A stretch of DNA of 64,000 nucleotides from Rhinopithecimicrobium faecis. GTDB lineage: Bacteria; Bacteroidota; Bacteroidia; Sphingobacteriales; Sphingobacteriaceae. The notes below the pieces were generated by a model. That model was not told the origin of the DNA. It worked only from the letters and a program-made list of their open reading frames with translations, and made no database searches. Numbering within the stretch: the stretch's first letter is position 1; every line of letters begins with the position of its first letter. The position numbers and the translations under genes are program-made. The stretch covers positions 186,001 to 250,000 of the forward strand of contig JAGKSB010000004.1 of NCBI GenBank assembly GCA_017942165.1. The letters run 5' to 3'. Positions 26,221-34,235 of this stretch are shown piece by piece.

Positions 26221-27154
26221 CAGACTTCTTATTGCCTGTTTACTGCTAGCGATAAGCAGCTGTGGGAAGGCTATTAAAGATAAAAATACGGCGAAAACGG
26301 ACTCCTTACAGACGCCGGCCACAATTCAAAAGGTCGTAGCCATTGCAAAGGTACTCCCCGAAAGTGGTATTATCGAGCTTTCCACCGATCAAGCTGGCAT
26401 TGTTGCCCAAGTCTACAAACAGGCTGGCGACACGCTGCTTGCAGGCGAACCATTGATACGCATCTCCCTTAACAATGCGGACCTCACCCTTAAACAAGCA
26501 GAACAAGATTATCTTGCCCAGCAGGCAAGCACGGCCGCTGAAAAAGCGCAGGTAGCAATCTATGAAGCGGAATATAAGGAGAAGAAAAATAGCTTAAACA
26601 CCACGAAAAGACTCGCAGCACTCGGCGCAGAGACTGCGCAAAATGTTCTAATACAGGAGAGAGAACTCGCCGTAATTTCAGGAAATTTAGCTTCCGCGAG
26701 GCAGCAAGCTAGTGCCGCAGAAAACAAAACTAATGCATTAGCTACAGCGGCACAAAAATCTAAAAATCAAAGAGATGACCTTATTATACGGCAGCCACAT
26801 GATGCCCTAATACTCGACTTATCTATTAAGCCTGGAGAGGCCGTAAACAACCTTCAGCCTTTCGCCAATATCGCACATTTAGGCCCTTATATCCTAGAAG
26901 GAGAAATTGATGAGATGTTTGCCAACCGCGTAAAGATGGGGCAGCAAGTCACGGTAACCTATGTAGGCATGTCTGAGAAAATCGCTACAGCAGAAATTAT
27001 TGAGCTGGCACCGATATTAGCTAATAAATCCCTATTCTATGAAAATAGCTCCGAGACGACAGACCGCAGGGTGCGAAAGTTTAAAGCTAAGTTAATGGGT
27101 GCTGAGGGACTACTAATTAACTCGAAAGTGGAATGTAGCATAAATATCCAATAG
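26201..27154 (+). CDS. HlyD-family periplasmic adaptor lipoprotein
   Basis: The 317-residue product has a lipobox at ISSC near residue 21, so it is probably anchored by lipid, not a helix. The remainder shows an adaptor layout: an N-terminal lipoyl half (ELSTDQAGIVAQVYKQAGDTL), an Ala/Gln-rich coiled coil (about 95-185), and a second half with PHDALILDLSIKPGEAV. This DevB-like protein would join the FtsX-like permease to the TolC-like channel encoded downstream. Confidence 0.88.
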   Translation: MKKIINNRLLIACLLLAISSCGKAIKDKNTAKTDSLQTPATIQKVVAIAKVLPESGIIELSTDQAGIVAQVYKQAGDTLLAGEPLIRISLNNADLTLKQAEQDYLAQQASTAAEKAQVAIYEAEYKEKKNSLNTTKRLAALGAETAQNVLIQERELAVISGNLASARQQASAAENKTNALATAAQKSKNQRDDLIIRQPHDALILDLSIKPGEAVNNLQPFANIAHLGPYILEGEIDEMFANRVKMGQQVTVTYVGMSEKIATAEIIELAPILANKSLFYENSSETTDRRVRKFKAKLMGAEGLLINSKVECSINIQ

Positions 27155-27156
27155 CG

Positions 27157-28290
27157 ATGATTCAAACTGCGTTCAAATTTATTCGCTTCGACAAACCTAA
27201 GAGCATAGGTATTATTGTAGGTATTGTCATCAGTATCTTCCTGATAGGGCAGCAACTAGGAACATTACGCTACTTAACCACACTTATGTCGGGGATAATT
27301 GTGAGTTCTAACGCCGAAGAACAAGATATCTGGATTATAGATCAGCAAAGTCAAAATATCAATGCCCTTACCCCCATCGATGCGCGGATTGTGCAAGAGG
27401 TCAGAAGCATCGCGGGCGTAGCACAAAGTTATAGCATCGTCGTAGCCAATGCCTCTGTGTCCTTCCCCAATGGAAATACGGTAGGTGTAAACTTGATAGG
27501 CTCCGATGGCCCAACGTTTATTGCAGGTCCAAATTTAGATAAAATTATGACCGGCAATATTACAGCTTTAAACCAGAGTAATGCATTTTCAGGAGAGTAT
27601 TTTAATGGGAAGAATTTTGGCGTAGCACTAACACAGAACCAGCTTTTTGAAATTAATGGCAAAGAGGCCGTATTAAAAGTAATCACTAAGAATGCCCAGG
27701 GCTTCGGTGGCTACCTGATGTATAGCTCACTTCAAAATGTACGTTTCTATGGTAATTTCAGGAATGATCAAGTGAGCATCATTGCTGTAAAATTACTTCC
27801 TGGCGCGGATAAGCAAGCAATTATAAATCAGATAAACCATGCTTTTTATGGGGTACGTGCATGGGATGTAAATGTATTAGCGAATTCTTCCATTGCAGAA
27901 ATTCTAATTTCCTCGAATATGGGGGTATCTTTTGGCTCGCTAGTAATATTTGCTGTTATAGCGGGCTTTTTTATTATCGGGTTAACCCTATATTCCGCAG
28001 CCTTGGACCGATTGGTGGACTACGGCACCTTAAAAGCTATTGGCGCCACGAATCGCTATGTGTCGATGCTGATTTTCACCCAAGCTTTTCTATTTGCAAT
28101 TATCGGTTATGCGATTGCTTTACTTTTAATTCTTGGTTTTAAATTTGGGGTAGCCAAGTCAGGGCTCACCATACAAGTGGATGCCGCTTTATGCCTGGTA
28201 TTATTTGCCATAACCCTTTTTATGTCTATGGGAGGATCCCTTTTCGCAGTAATGAAAATACGGAAAATAGAACCAGCCTCCATTTTTTAA
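27157..28290 (+). CDS. FtsX-like ABC permease (DevC type)
   Basis: The 377-residue protein has one N-terminal membrane helix, a periplasmic MacB-like domain (about 45-255), and three C-terminal helices (about 262-285, 310-335, 345-368). The C-terminal helices and the signature DYGTLKAIGATNRYVS are typical of FtsX-domain permeases. It starts two bases after the adaptor gene. The combination with HlyD adaptor and TolC most resembles DevBCA exporters, which export lipids or other large molecules. The cargo is unknown. Confidence 0.9.
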   Translation: MIQTAFKFIRFDKPKSIGIIVGIVISIFLIGQQLGTLRYLTTLMSGIIVSSNAEEQDIWIIDQQSQNINALTPIDARIVQEVRSIAGVAQSYSIVVANASVSFPNGNTVGVNLIGSDGPTFIAGPNLDKIMTGNITALNQSNAFSGEYFNGKNFGVALTQNQLFEINGKEAVLKVITKNAQGFGGYLMYSSLQNVRFYGNFRNDQVSIIAVKLLPGADKQAIINQINHAFYGVRAWDVNVLANSSIAEILISSNMGVSFGSLVIFAVIAGFFIIGLTLYSAALDRLVDYGTLKAIGATNRYVSMLIFTQAFLFAIIGYAIALLLILGFKFGVAKSGLTIQVDAALCLVLFAITLFMSMGGSLFAVMKIRKIEPASIF

Positions 28291-28296
28291 TCACTT

Positions 28297-29655
28297 ATGC
28301 AACAGAAATATATCTTCGTACTCCTACTTGCTAATATCTTTTCTACGCAGCTATCTGCGCAGCAACTTACGACGCCTCTAAGTTACCAACAGGCACGTGC
28401 ATGGGCCGCAAGTAAGCATAGCAAGTCACTTGCTTCCACGATAAAAGAAGCGATTGCAGAACAGGCATTTAAGGAAGAGCAAGCATCCTTCTTACCGCAG
28501 GTATATGCCGATGCTAATTTACAACGCAATCTTATTATTCCTGTTACGCCAGTTCCAGCGATAGCATTTGACCCTACTGCCGCTGAAGGCGCCCTCTTGC
28601 CATTACGCTTCAGCACCAATTGGACGGCAAATATGGGTGTAAATGCGCAGGTTGAAGTCTTTAATCCACAGCGTAAATCTCGGCTTTCGCAAGCGAAAAT
28701 TAAGCGTGAGCAAGCTATTCTTAACACTGCTGAAGAAAGACTTCTATTGGAGCAAGCGGTTTCCACAGCCTATGCCGAGGGGTTAATTGCTTTAGAGCAG
28801 CAGGTGTTAGCCACCGCAGACACCTTAGCAAAGTATGCGCATTGGAAAGTTGCGCAGCTACAATTTTCCGCGGGAAGGCAGACAATAATTACGGTCAACC
28901 AGCTGCAGGCGGATTTAAATACATCACGAATCAACCTAGCAGATGCCGAGCGTATTGAAAAACTTGCAGCAGCAAAATTACGCTATACCTTAGGCTTAAA
29001 CCCACGACTTGATGCACCCCTAGCCTACGCAGACAGTCTGCTGTCACTGGTAGCTTTCTATAAACGGCAAGAAGAGCGTACAGAAAATGATTTAATTGCA
29101 GGGAAGTATTCACTGGAAAATAGATTACTTCAGGCTCAGGTCAAAGAGTTAAGTCAAGCCTATCTTCCTACGCTCAGCCTAAAAGGTTATTATGGTGCAA
29201 ATTACTATGATAATAGTTTTCAATTATTTAAATCGCAGCAATGGAATGGAAATTCCTATGTCGCATTAGGTCTTCGCATACCCTTATTTGAAAATTGGGA
29301 TCGCTTCAAAAAAATCAATCAGTACCGCCTTCAGGTACAGCAAAATGAATTATTGCAGCAGGACGAAAAATTTAAGAATACCCTGGACTATATAGAAGCT
29401 CAGGGGCTGGCTGTGCAGCATTTAAAAGCTTTGGAAACGGCACAGAAAAACCTGAGCTTAGCGCAGCAAAATTTTAACCTTAGCTCGACACAATTTCGCG
29501 AGGGAATGCTTTTAATCAGCGAATTACAGCAAAGTAGCTATCAATATTCTGTGGCTAGAAACGCGTATTTGAATGCGGCATATCACTATTTGACAGCGGC
29601 GATAAAAATGGAATTTACAATACGTAAAGATTCTTTAGTAAGTGGAAACTCTTAA
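28297..29655 (+). CDS. TolC-family outer-membrane channel
   Basis: The 452-residue product has a signal peptide (cleavage after TQLSAQ) and two structural repeats rich in Gln, Ala and Leu, each with the LNxAYHYL/LQADLNTSR-type coiled-coil signature of TolC family proteins. It is the last gene of the four-gene exporter unit, six bases after the permease. It would form the outer-membrane channel. No strong terminator is seen; a short GCC/GGC stem at about 29684-29694 is the only candidate. Confidence 0.9.
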   Translation: MQQKYIFVLLLANIFSTQLSAQQLTTPLSYQQARAWAASKHSKSLASTIKEAIAEQAFKEEQASFLPQVYADANLQRNLIIPVTPVPAIAFDPTAAEGALLPLRFSTNWTANMGVNAQVEVFNPQRKSRLSQAKIKREQAILNTAEERLLLEQAVSTAYAEGLIALEQQVLATADTLAKYAHWKVAQLQFSAGRQTIITVNQLQADLNTSRINLADAERIEKLAAAKLRYTLGLNPRLDAPLAYADSLLSLVAFYKRQEERTENDLIAGKYSLENRLLQAQVKELSQAYLPTLSLKGYYGANYYDNSFQLFKSQQWNGNSYVALGLRIPLFENWDRFKKINQYRLQVQQNELLQQDEKFKNTLDYIEAQGLAVQHLKALETAQKNLSLAQQNFNLSSTQFREGMLLISELQQSSYQYSVARNAYLNAAYHYLTAAIKMEFTIRKDSLVSGNS

Positions 29656-29781
29656 AGTTGTCTTTTTATTGTTTTCCCTTGCCTGAGAGGCTATTTTAAC
29701 TGACACTAAAAAATTTAAAACTTTTATTATTCGTTTTGTTAAAGATAAATACATACCTTTATATCAATAAATTTTAATACA

Positions 29782-29973
29782 ATGAATAAAGGAACTGTAA
29801 AGTTTTTCAACCAAACAAAAGGTTTTGGTTTTATTACACCAGAAGATGGTACTGCTGATGTTTTCGTACATATCTCAGGATTGAGAGATCAAATCCAAGA
29901 AGGTAATGCAGTAGAGTTCGACATCGAGCGTGGCCCTAAAGGTCTAAATGCAATTAATGTTAAAGTTATCTAA
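29782..29973 (+). CDS. cspA: cold-shock protein, CspA family
   Basis: The 63-residue single cold-shock domain has RNP1 (KGFGFI) and RNP2 (VFVHI). It binds single-stranded RNA or DNA as a chaperone. The 126 bases upstream hold an AT-rich leader; TACCTTTA at about 29755 is a near -7 match. A strong terminator follows. Whether it is cold-induced cannot be read from sequence. Confidence 0.93.
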   Translation: MNKGTVKFFNQTKGFGFITPEDGTADVFVHISGLRDQIQEGNAVEFDIERGPKGLNAINVKVI

Positions 29974-29996
29974 GAAATACTATTATATTTTCTTGC

Positions 29997-30032
29997 ATAG
30001 CCGTTTCATTTCTGAAACGGCTATTTTTTTTG
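29997..30032 (+). terminator. intrinsic terminator of the cold-shock gene
   Basis: A 12-bp stem (29997-30008 with 30013-30024) is followed by eight T. Confidence 0.93.
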
Positions 30033-30060
30033 CTTATTTTTTGCTTGCTGTTGTGCTTGC

Positions 30061-30852
30061 TTATTTAGCAAAGACACCATTTAATATTTTTGCTAAGCGT
30101 AGTCCACCTTTTAAAAGGGCATCCTCAGCAACAGATTTATTTTCGTACACATAACGGTATGATAAATTTGCATTATGAGCTACATCCGCATAAATCTTAT
30201 CCGCCATTGTTGAGGATTCATACAGCCAATCAGCTAATTCTCCCGCTTGGTATGCGCGTGTTTGTTGCTTATTAAAGATATCCAATACCGTCGCATATTC
30301 CGTGTAGCTATATTTCTCGCCCTCGACAATATCTGTATCCCAAACACGGTGGATATTCGTTTTCTTACCGAACCATGTTACTTCAACTTTGTTACCACCA
30401 AGATCTTCAGCACGGGAAACATGCATCGGCTGATGTGCATCTCCTACTAAGTGAATAATAAAGTATAAATTCTCTTGTTTTTGCTTTAAGGGAAGATTCT
30501 TATCTTTCAACTCAGACTCTAGGCGTAAGATAGCTTTATAGATATTATCTTCTTTGGAGGTTAACATAGCTTCCTTGAAAGCGTCTACAGAAAGCATCCC
30601 CTCAGTATTGATAAAATGGAAATTTCCCGTGTGATCCCACGCATGGTCTGATTTCACGAAATCTGGCCAATTTGCCCAATAGGCTAACTTTTGTTTACCA
30701 ATAAGTTTTTCAATGTTCTTCTTAGCTTTACTTGATAAATTGCGTTCCGCAATTTCTGCCACCACGCGATGTCCTGTGGTTCCCCAGGCCGAAGCTGCAG
30801 AAATTTTTAGACACAAACCTACTACTAGTAAAGATTTTAGTATATTTTTCAT
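30061..30852 (-). CDS. S1/P1-type zinc nuclease
   Basis: The 263-residue secreted protein starts at the ATG at 30852, giving a signal peptide that cleaves at ASA before WGTTGHRVVAEIA. The mature N-terminal Trp and the following HR are zinc ligands in this family. Further ligands are visible in DHAWDHTGNFHFIN, HLVGDAHQPMH and HRVWDTDI. It cleaves single-stranded nucleic acid or removes 3'-phosphates. An open frame extends to 30936 but adds only an implausible leader. It follows the DUF4268 gene after 37 bases. Confidence 0.92.
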   Translation of the reverse strand: MKNILKSLLVVGLCLKISAASAWGTTGHRVVAEIAERNLSSKAKKNIEKLIGKQKLAYWANWPDFVKSDHAWDHTGNFHFINTEGMLSVDAFKEAMLTSKEDNIYKAILRLESELKDKNLPLKQKQENLYFIIHLVGDAHQPMHVSRAEDLGGNKVEVTWFGKKTNIHRVWDTDIVEGEKYSYTEYATVLDIFNKQQTRAYQAGELADWLYESSTMADKIYADVAHNANLSYRYVYENKSVAEDALLKGGLRLAKILNGVFAK

Positions 30853-30889
30853 ATTTATATTATGTGCTGCAAAGTTAGAAAAATTAATC

Positions 30890-31351
30890 TTACTTAAACA
30901 AATCAAAACCATATTTAGCATCGCACCAGAACGCATCTAAGGCTCTTAAACGGGGTTTAAAGAAATCTATAAGGGTAAACCAATCCTCTTCTTTAAAAAT
31001 ATTCACCCCTTCAATTGTCGTGTAAATTCGAGAAATCTCTTTCCCATAGTTATTCTCGGCTTCTACTTCCCAGATCCATTCCGCTCCCACGGATTCCTTA
31101 AACATAGTTTGATAGGCTTCAAACTGTTCGAACATCAACCTACGTATGCCCGCATCTGGATGCGCCAACTCAATCATAATTATTGCCGATCGTTTGTCAG
31201 CATCCATACGGAAATGTAGATGCTTTACACCCGTACGGTAGTTTATCCAATTAATTTTTTCAAATTCTGCCGATAAATTTAAGCCCATATATTGGCCAAA
31301 TGCCGTCCAAAATTTTTCTTTAATCCTTTTTACTTCGTCTCTAGTATACAA
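30890..31351 (-). CDS. DUF4268 protein, TTG start
   Basis: The 153-residue protein matches the DUF4268 type (TRDEVKRIKEKFWTAFGQYM, MIELAHPD, RIYTTIEGVNIF). The start is TTG at 31351: the family's usual N-terminus begins just here, an AAAAGGAG ribosome-binding site lies 5 bases upstream, and the first ATG would cut 20 residues. Function is unknown; the fold is related to restriction-endonuclease-like domains in longer homologues, which is not established here. Confidence 0.75.
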   Translation of the reverse strand: MYTRDEVKRIKEKFWTAFGQYMGLNLSAEFEKINWINYRTGVKHLHFRMDADKRSAIIMIELAHPDAGIRRLMFEQFEAYQTMFKESVGAEWIWEVEAENNYGKEISRIYTTIEGVNIFKEEDWFTLIDFFKPRLRALDAFWCDAKYGFDLFK

Positions 31352-31527
31352 GCTAACTCCTTTTTTTACAAAAATAAGCTATTAAATCAAATTTCCACTG
31401 TAATAGCATCCCCAGATTTATGTTTTACTACCCGACTTCATAAATATTCTTTGCTGCAAACAATTCTCTTAGTATCTTGTTTTTTTCATACCTCTTGTAT
31501 AAAAATTTAATTAGCAAAAAATCGGAT

Positions 31528-32067
31528 ATGATAAATAAAAAACAATCATTAATATTACTTTCTACAGCTGCTATTGCCGCTGTACTATTTAATTCATGTG
31601 GAAGTGTTAAATCGAATGTTAACGCAGTAAAGCCATTTAATAAGGAGAAATACCTAGGAGATTGGTATGAAATTGCGCGCTTAGACTTTAAATGGGAGAA
31701 GAATATGTCACAGGTTACAGCTAAGTATACCAGCAATGAAGATGGCAGTATTCGTGTAGAAAACAAAGGATTCAACTATGTTAAAGACGAGTGGAAGACT
31801 TCGGTTGGAAAAGCAAAATTTAATGGCGCTATGGATCAAGGCGCTTTAAAAGTGTCTTTCTTCGGTCCTTTCTATTCCGGGTATAACGTAGTAAAAATAG
31901 ATAAAGACTATAAATATGCCTTGGTGTTCGGAGAAAATCTTAAGTATTTATGGATTCTCTCGCGTGAAAAAACCATTCCTACAAAAGTTAAGGAGGAATA
32001 TTTAGCCTATGCTGAAGCTTCAGGCTATCAAACTTCCAACCTAGTATGGACTAAGCAGACTAAATAA
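31528..32067 (+). CDS. blc: outer-membrane lipocalin (Blc-like lipoprotein)
   Basis: The 179-residue lipoprotein has a lipobox at FNSC and the lipocalin G-x-W motif in YLGDWYEIARLDFKWEKN. The C-terminus has YALVFGENLKYLWILSR, the conserved second structural element of Blc. E. coli Blc binds lysophospholipids and fatty acids at the outer membrane under stress. I start at the ATG at 31528; the frame continues upstream to 31477 without a plausible signal. Confidence 0.92.
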   Translation: MINKKQSLILLSTAAIAAVLFNSCGSVKSNVNAVKPFNKEKYLGDWYEIARLDFKWEKNMSQVTAKYTSNEDGSIRVENKGFNYVKDEWKTSVGKAKFNGAMDQGALKVSFFGPFYSGYNVVKIDKDYKYALVFGENLKYLWILSREKTIPTKVKEEYLAYAEASGYQTSNLVWTKQTK

Positions 32068-32083
32068 GTCTTTCCATTTTTTA

Positions 32084-32392
32084 TTAAGAGAATATAGGAT
32101 TTATCACTTGGTAATCTAATGTTGGATCGGAGGCTATTACGGCCGCTATTTCCACTAAATCTTCTTTAACAATACTATTTCTGATGCCTGCATTATATAA
32201 ATCACATATATATAATGCGGCATTTTTTTTGTCCGCGAGGCTAATTAATTTTGACCCCACATAAAAATTCAATACTGAGCATGCATACTCGCCAAATACG
32301 GGCAATCCAAAGGGTTTCTTCTCTGCGCGCAAGTAAGCAATCATTTTTTCAAAGTCTGCTTTAATGGTAATTTGGATTTTCGAGTCTAGCAT
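32084..32392 (-). CDS. small hypothetical protein
   Basis: I do not recognise the 102-residue product. It is soluble, has no signal sequence, and is mildly hydrophobic throughout, with one Cys pair-like arrangement absent. Its stop is 17 bases from the convergent blc stop. The 140 bases upstream hold the OmpA-gene terminator. Coding status rests on length and normal composition only. Confidence 0.5.
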   Translation of the reverse strand: MLDSKIQITIKADFEKMIAYLRAEKKPFGLPVFGEYACSVLNFYVGSKLISLADKKNAALYICDLYNAGIRNSIVKEDLVEIAAVIASDPTLDYQVINPIFS

Positions 32393-32420
32393 TTTTTTGT
32401 ATTAAAGTTCGAAATTAAGC

Positions 32421-32455
32421 AAAAAAAAGCATGCCTACAATGCGGCATGCTTTTT
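32421..32455 (-). terminator. intrinsic terminator of the DUF937-OmpA gene
   Basis: A stem of seven GC-rich pairs (GCATGCC 32429-32435 with GGCATGC 32444-32450) extended by A-T pairs is followed by a T run on the minus strand. It is 78 bases after the stop. Confidence 0.85.
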
Positions 32456-32532
32456 AGCTAACTCAGCTTATCGTTAGCACGACTATATTATTGATTTATA
32501 GGAGTTACCTAAATAATTCAATTTCGGGTTTA

Positions 32533-33912
32533 CTACCTAACACTGACTGATACGTGACGGTCTAAGATACGATCGGACTCTGGTGCAGAAGCCGGGAACT
32601 TCGCATACTCAGAACCATAGCCTTCAGCATCTACAATCTGCTCACCTAAATTTTTAGATTTAAAGTAATCTTCTACAGCTTCAGCACGCTCCTTAGATAA
32701 TTGCTTATTTAGTTTTTCATCCCCTGTTTTATCGGTATATCCACCGATTTTTAATTTTACTGCAGGATATCCTTGCAGGATAGCAACCAAATTTTCTAGC
32801 TGCACATTACTTTGAGGGGTAATCTTTGCTGTTCCTAATTCAAAATTTAAATTATCGAAATCAAACCATTTATTTTTTAGGGCTTCCTCACCTAGCGCTT
32901 TATAATCCGAATTTAAAAAAGTTACCAACTGATCTTCAATACCATTTTTATAAGCATTTAACTCCTTACCTGAAGGTAAAGTGACTACTAAGCTTTCTCT
33001 TTCGACTTTTAGGGTATCCGTTAATACGGGTTTTACTTCCGTTACCTGTGAGGTAGAATCCGCAACAGGTGTAGTTTCATTTTTGGAACATCCCTTACCA
33101 AAAAGCAGCCATAAACCCCCAATTATTACTAGGGCGATTAATACTTTCCAAATTCCCCCTCCGCCAGACGTTGGCTCTTTTACAGGTTCCGTGTAATGTT
33201 CTGCTGCGATAGGTCGTTCTGTTGTTACGGGGCGTTCATGGATGGGAACTACCGGGCGTTCATGGATGGGAACTACAGGAGCAGCTTCTAGAATAGGGTT
33301 AGTTTTACTTTCATTTGGATTTACAGGATCGACATAGGCAGGATCTTGAGAGGTATCTAATTTAGCAAAGTCAGTACCAAACGCTGCAAGTCCAAGACTA
33401 GCCGGTAACGCGCTAAGGATTCCCTCCTTTTGTTCATTTAAACGATTAATAACAGGGGCGCTAGACCAGCTCGACCCATGATTTGTAAGGCTTGCAAAAA
33501 TTGCAGGCAGTGAAACACTTAATATTTTTTGTATGGCGTTTCCTGATAATCCAAAATTTGTAGCGAACAATTCTTTAATAGTAGCTAATTTATTGCCAAA
33601 TATGGCGTGCAGAAGATCCTTATTTTGCGCTTCATTATCATCGACATCTTGTACAATATGTGCTGAGCCTTGGCCGCTATTTTTGTCCAACCAATCATCA
33701 AAATTAAAATTAGAAAAATGCTCCTTCGCTTGCATTAGAATAGCATTTAAATTTGTGCTAGGTTGACTTTGTAGGCCTAGAAGAATTGCGGGAATGGATG
33801 CATTAAATCCTTCGCTTAGTTTTTCTTTAGGTTCACCCAAAGCAAGGCTAAGTCTTTCCAAAACATCCTCACTGAAGAATGATTTTACCTGATTGACAAT
33901 ATTGTTTTCCAT
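32533..33912 (-). CDS. DUF937-OmpA fusion protein
   Basis: The 459-residue protein has an N-terminal DUF937 (YidB-like) domain (about 1-180), a Pro-rich linker with two copies of VVPIHERP, one membrane helix (about 258-275, VLIALVIIGGLWLLFG) and a C-terminal OmpA peptidoglycan-binding domain with GYTDKTGDEKLNKQLSKERAEAV. The topology places DUF937 in the cytoplasm and OmpA in the periplasm, tied to the cell wall. The start codon is directly downstream of a 15-bp tandem repeat. The role is unknown; bridging wall and cytoplasm is inferred. Confidence 0.88.
   Translation of the reverse strand: MENNIVNQVKSFFSEDVLERLSLALGEPKEKLSEGFNASIPAILLGLQSQPSTNLNAILMQAKEHFSNFNFDDWLDKNSGQGSAHIVQDVDDNEAQNKDLLHAIFGNKLATIKELFATNFGLSGNAIQKILSVSLPAIFASLTNHGSSWSSAPVINRLNEQKEGILSALPASLGLAAFGTDFAKLDTSQDPAYVDPVNPNESKTNPILEAAPVVPIHERPVVPIHERPVTTERPIAAEHYTEPVKEPTSGGGGIWKVLIALVIIGGLWLLFGKGCSKNETTPVADSTSQVTEVKPVLTDTLKVERESLVVTLPSGKELNAYKNGIEDQLVTFLNSDYKALGEEALKNKWFDFDNLNFELGTAKITPQSNVQLENLVAILQGYPAVKLKIGGYTDKTGDEKLNKQLSKERAEAVEDYFKSKNLGEQIVDAEGYGSEYAKFPASAPESDRILDRHVSVSVR
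33232..33279. repeat. 24-bp tandem duplication inside the OmpA gene
   Basis: Two adjacent 24-base units (33232-33255 and 33256-33279) differ at one position and encode the repeated VVPIHERP in the Pro-rich linker. Confidence 0.9.
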
Positions 33913-33928
33913 CTGTATAATTTTAAGT

Positions 33929-33978
33929 TTTTATGGTTATTAATTTTATGGTTATTAATTTTATGGTTATTAATTTTA
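33929..33978. repeat. 15-bp tandem repeat, three perfect copies
   Basis: TTTTATGGTTATTAA occurs at 33929-33943, 33944-33958 and 33959-33973, with five more bases of a fourth copy. It starts 17 bases upstream of the DUF937-OmpA ATG. Confidence 0.95.
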
Positions 33979-34017
33979 TATTTTAAGACTACTACTTTTT
34001 TGATTTAGAAAATTACA

Positions 34018-34093
34018 CCCACTGCTTACAAGATTCACTCCCACTGCTCACAAGAACTATTCACAAGAACTACTCCCACTATTCACAAGAACT
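34018..34093. repeat. short direct repeats, TCACAAGAACT core
   Basis: The core occurs three times (34048-34058, 34061-34071, 34083-34093), with a weaker TTACAAGATTC copy at about 34026. CCCACT elements precede three of them. Confidence 0.85.
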
Positions 34094-34235
34094 AAAACCC
34101 CTTTTTATAGAATAATTTTTACAATTATTCTATATTAATTTTATGTTAATAGATGATTAACATTTCAATGAATGGTTTTGTTTTTTTTTTGCTTGGAGGG
34201 GAATTTTGTATCTTCAAAAATTATATCTTAGTATC

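Larger units (their letters stand above)
33913..34235. other. intergenic region between DUF937-OmpA and alkaline phosphatase
   Basis: The divergent spacer holds the 15-bp tandem repeat (33929-33978), a second set of direct repeats (about 34018-34093) and AT-rich sequence with an oligo-T run at 34183. No gene of credible length is seen. Promoters for both genes must lie here; none matches TAnnTTTG exactly. Confidence 0.6.

Noticed and set aside
33232..33279. The 24-bp tandem unit as a regulatory repeat
   Set aside because: It lies inside a coding frame and keeps the frame, so a coding duplication is the simpler reading.
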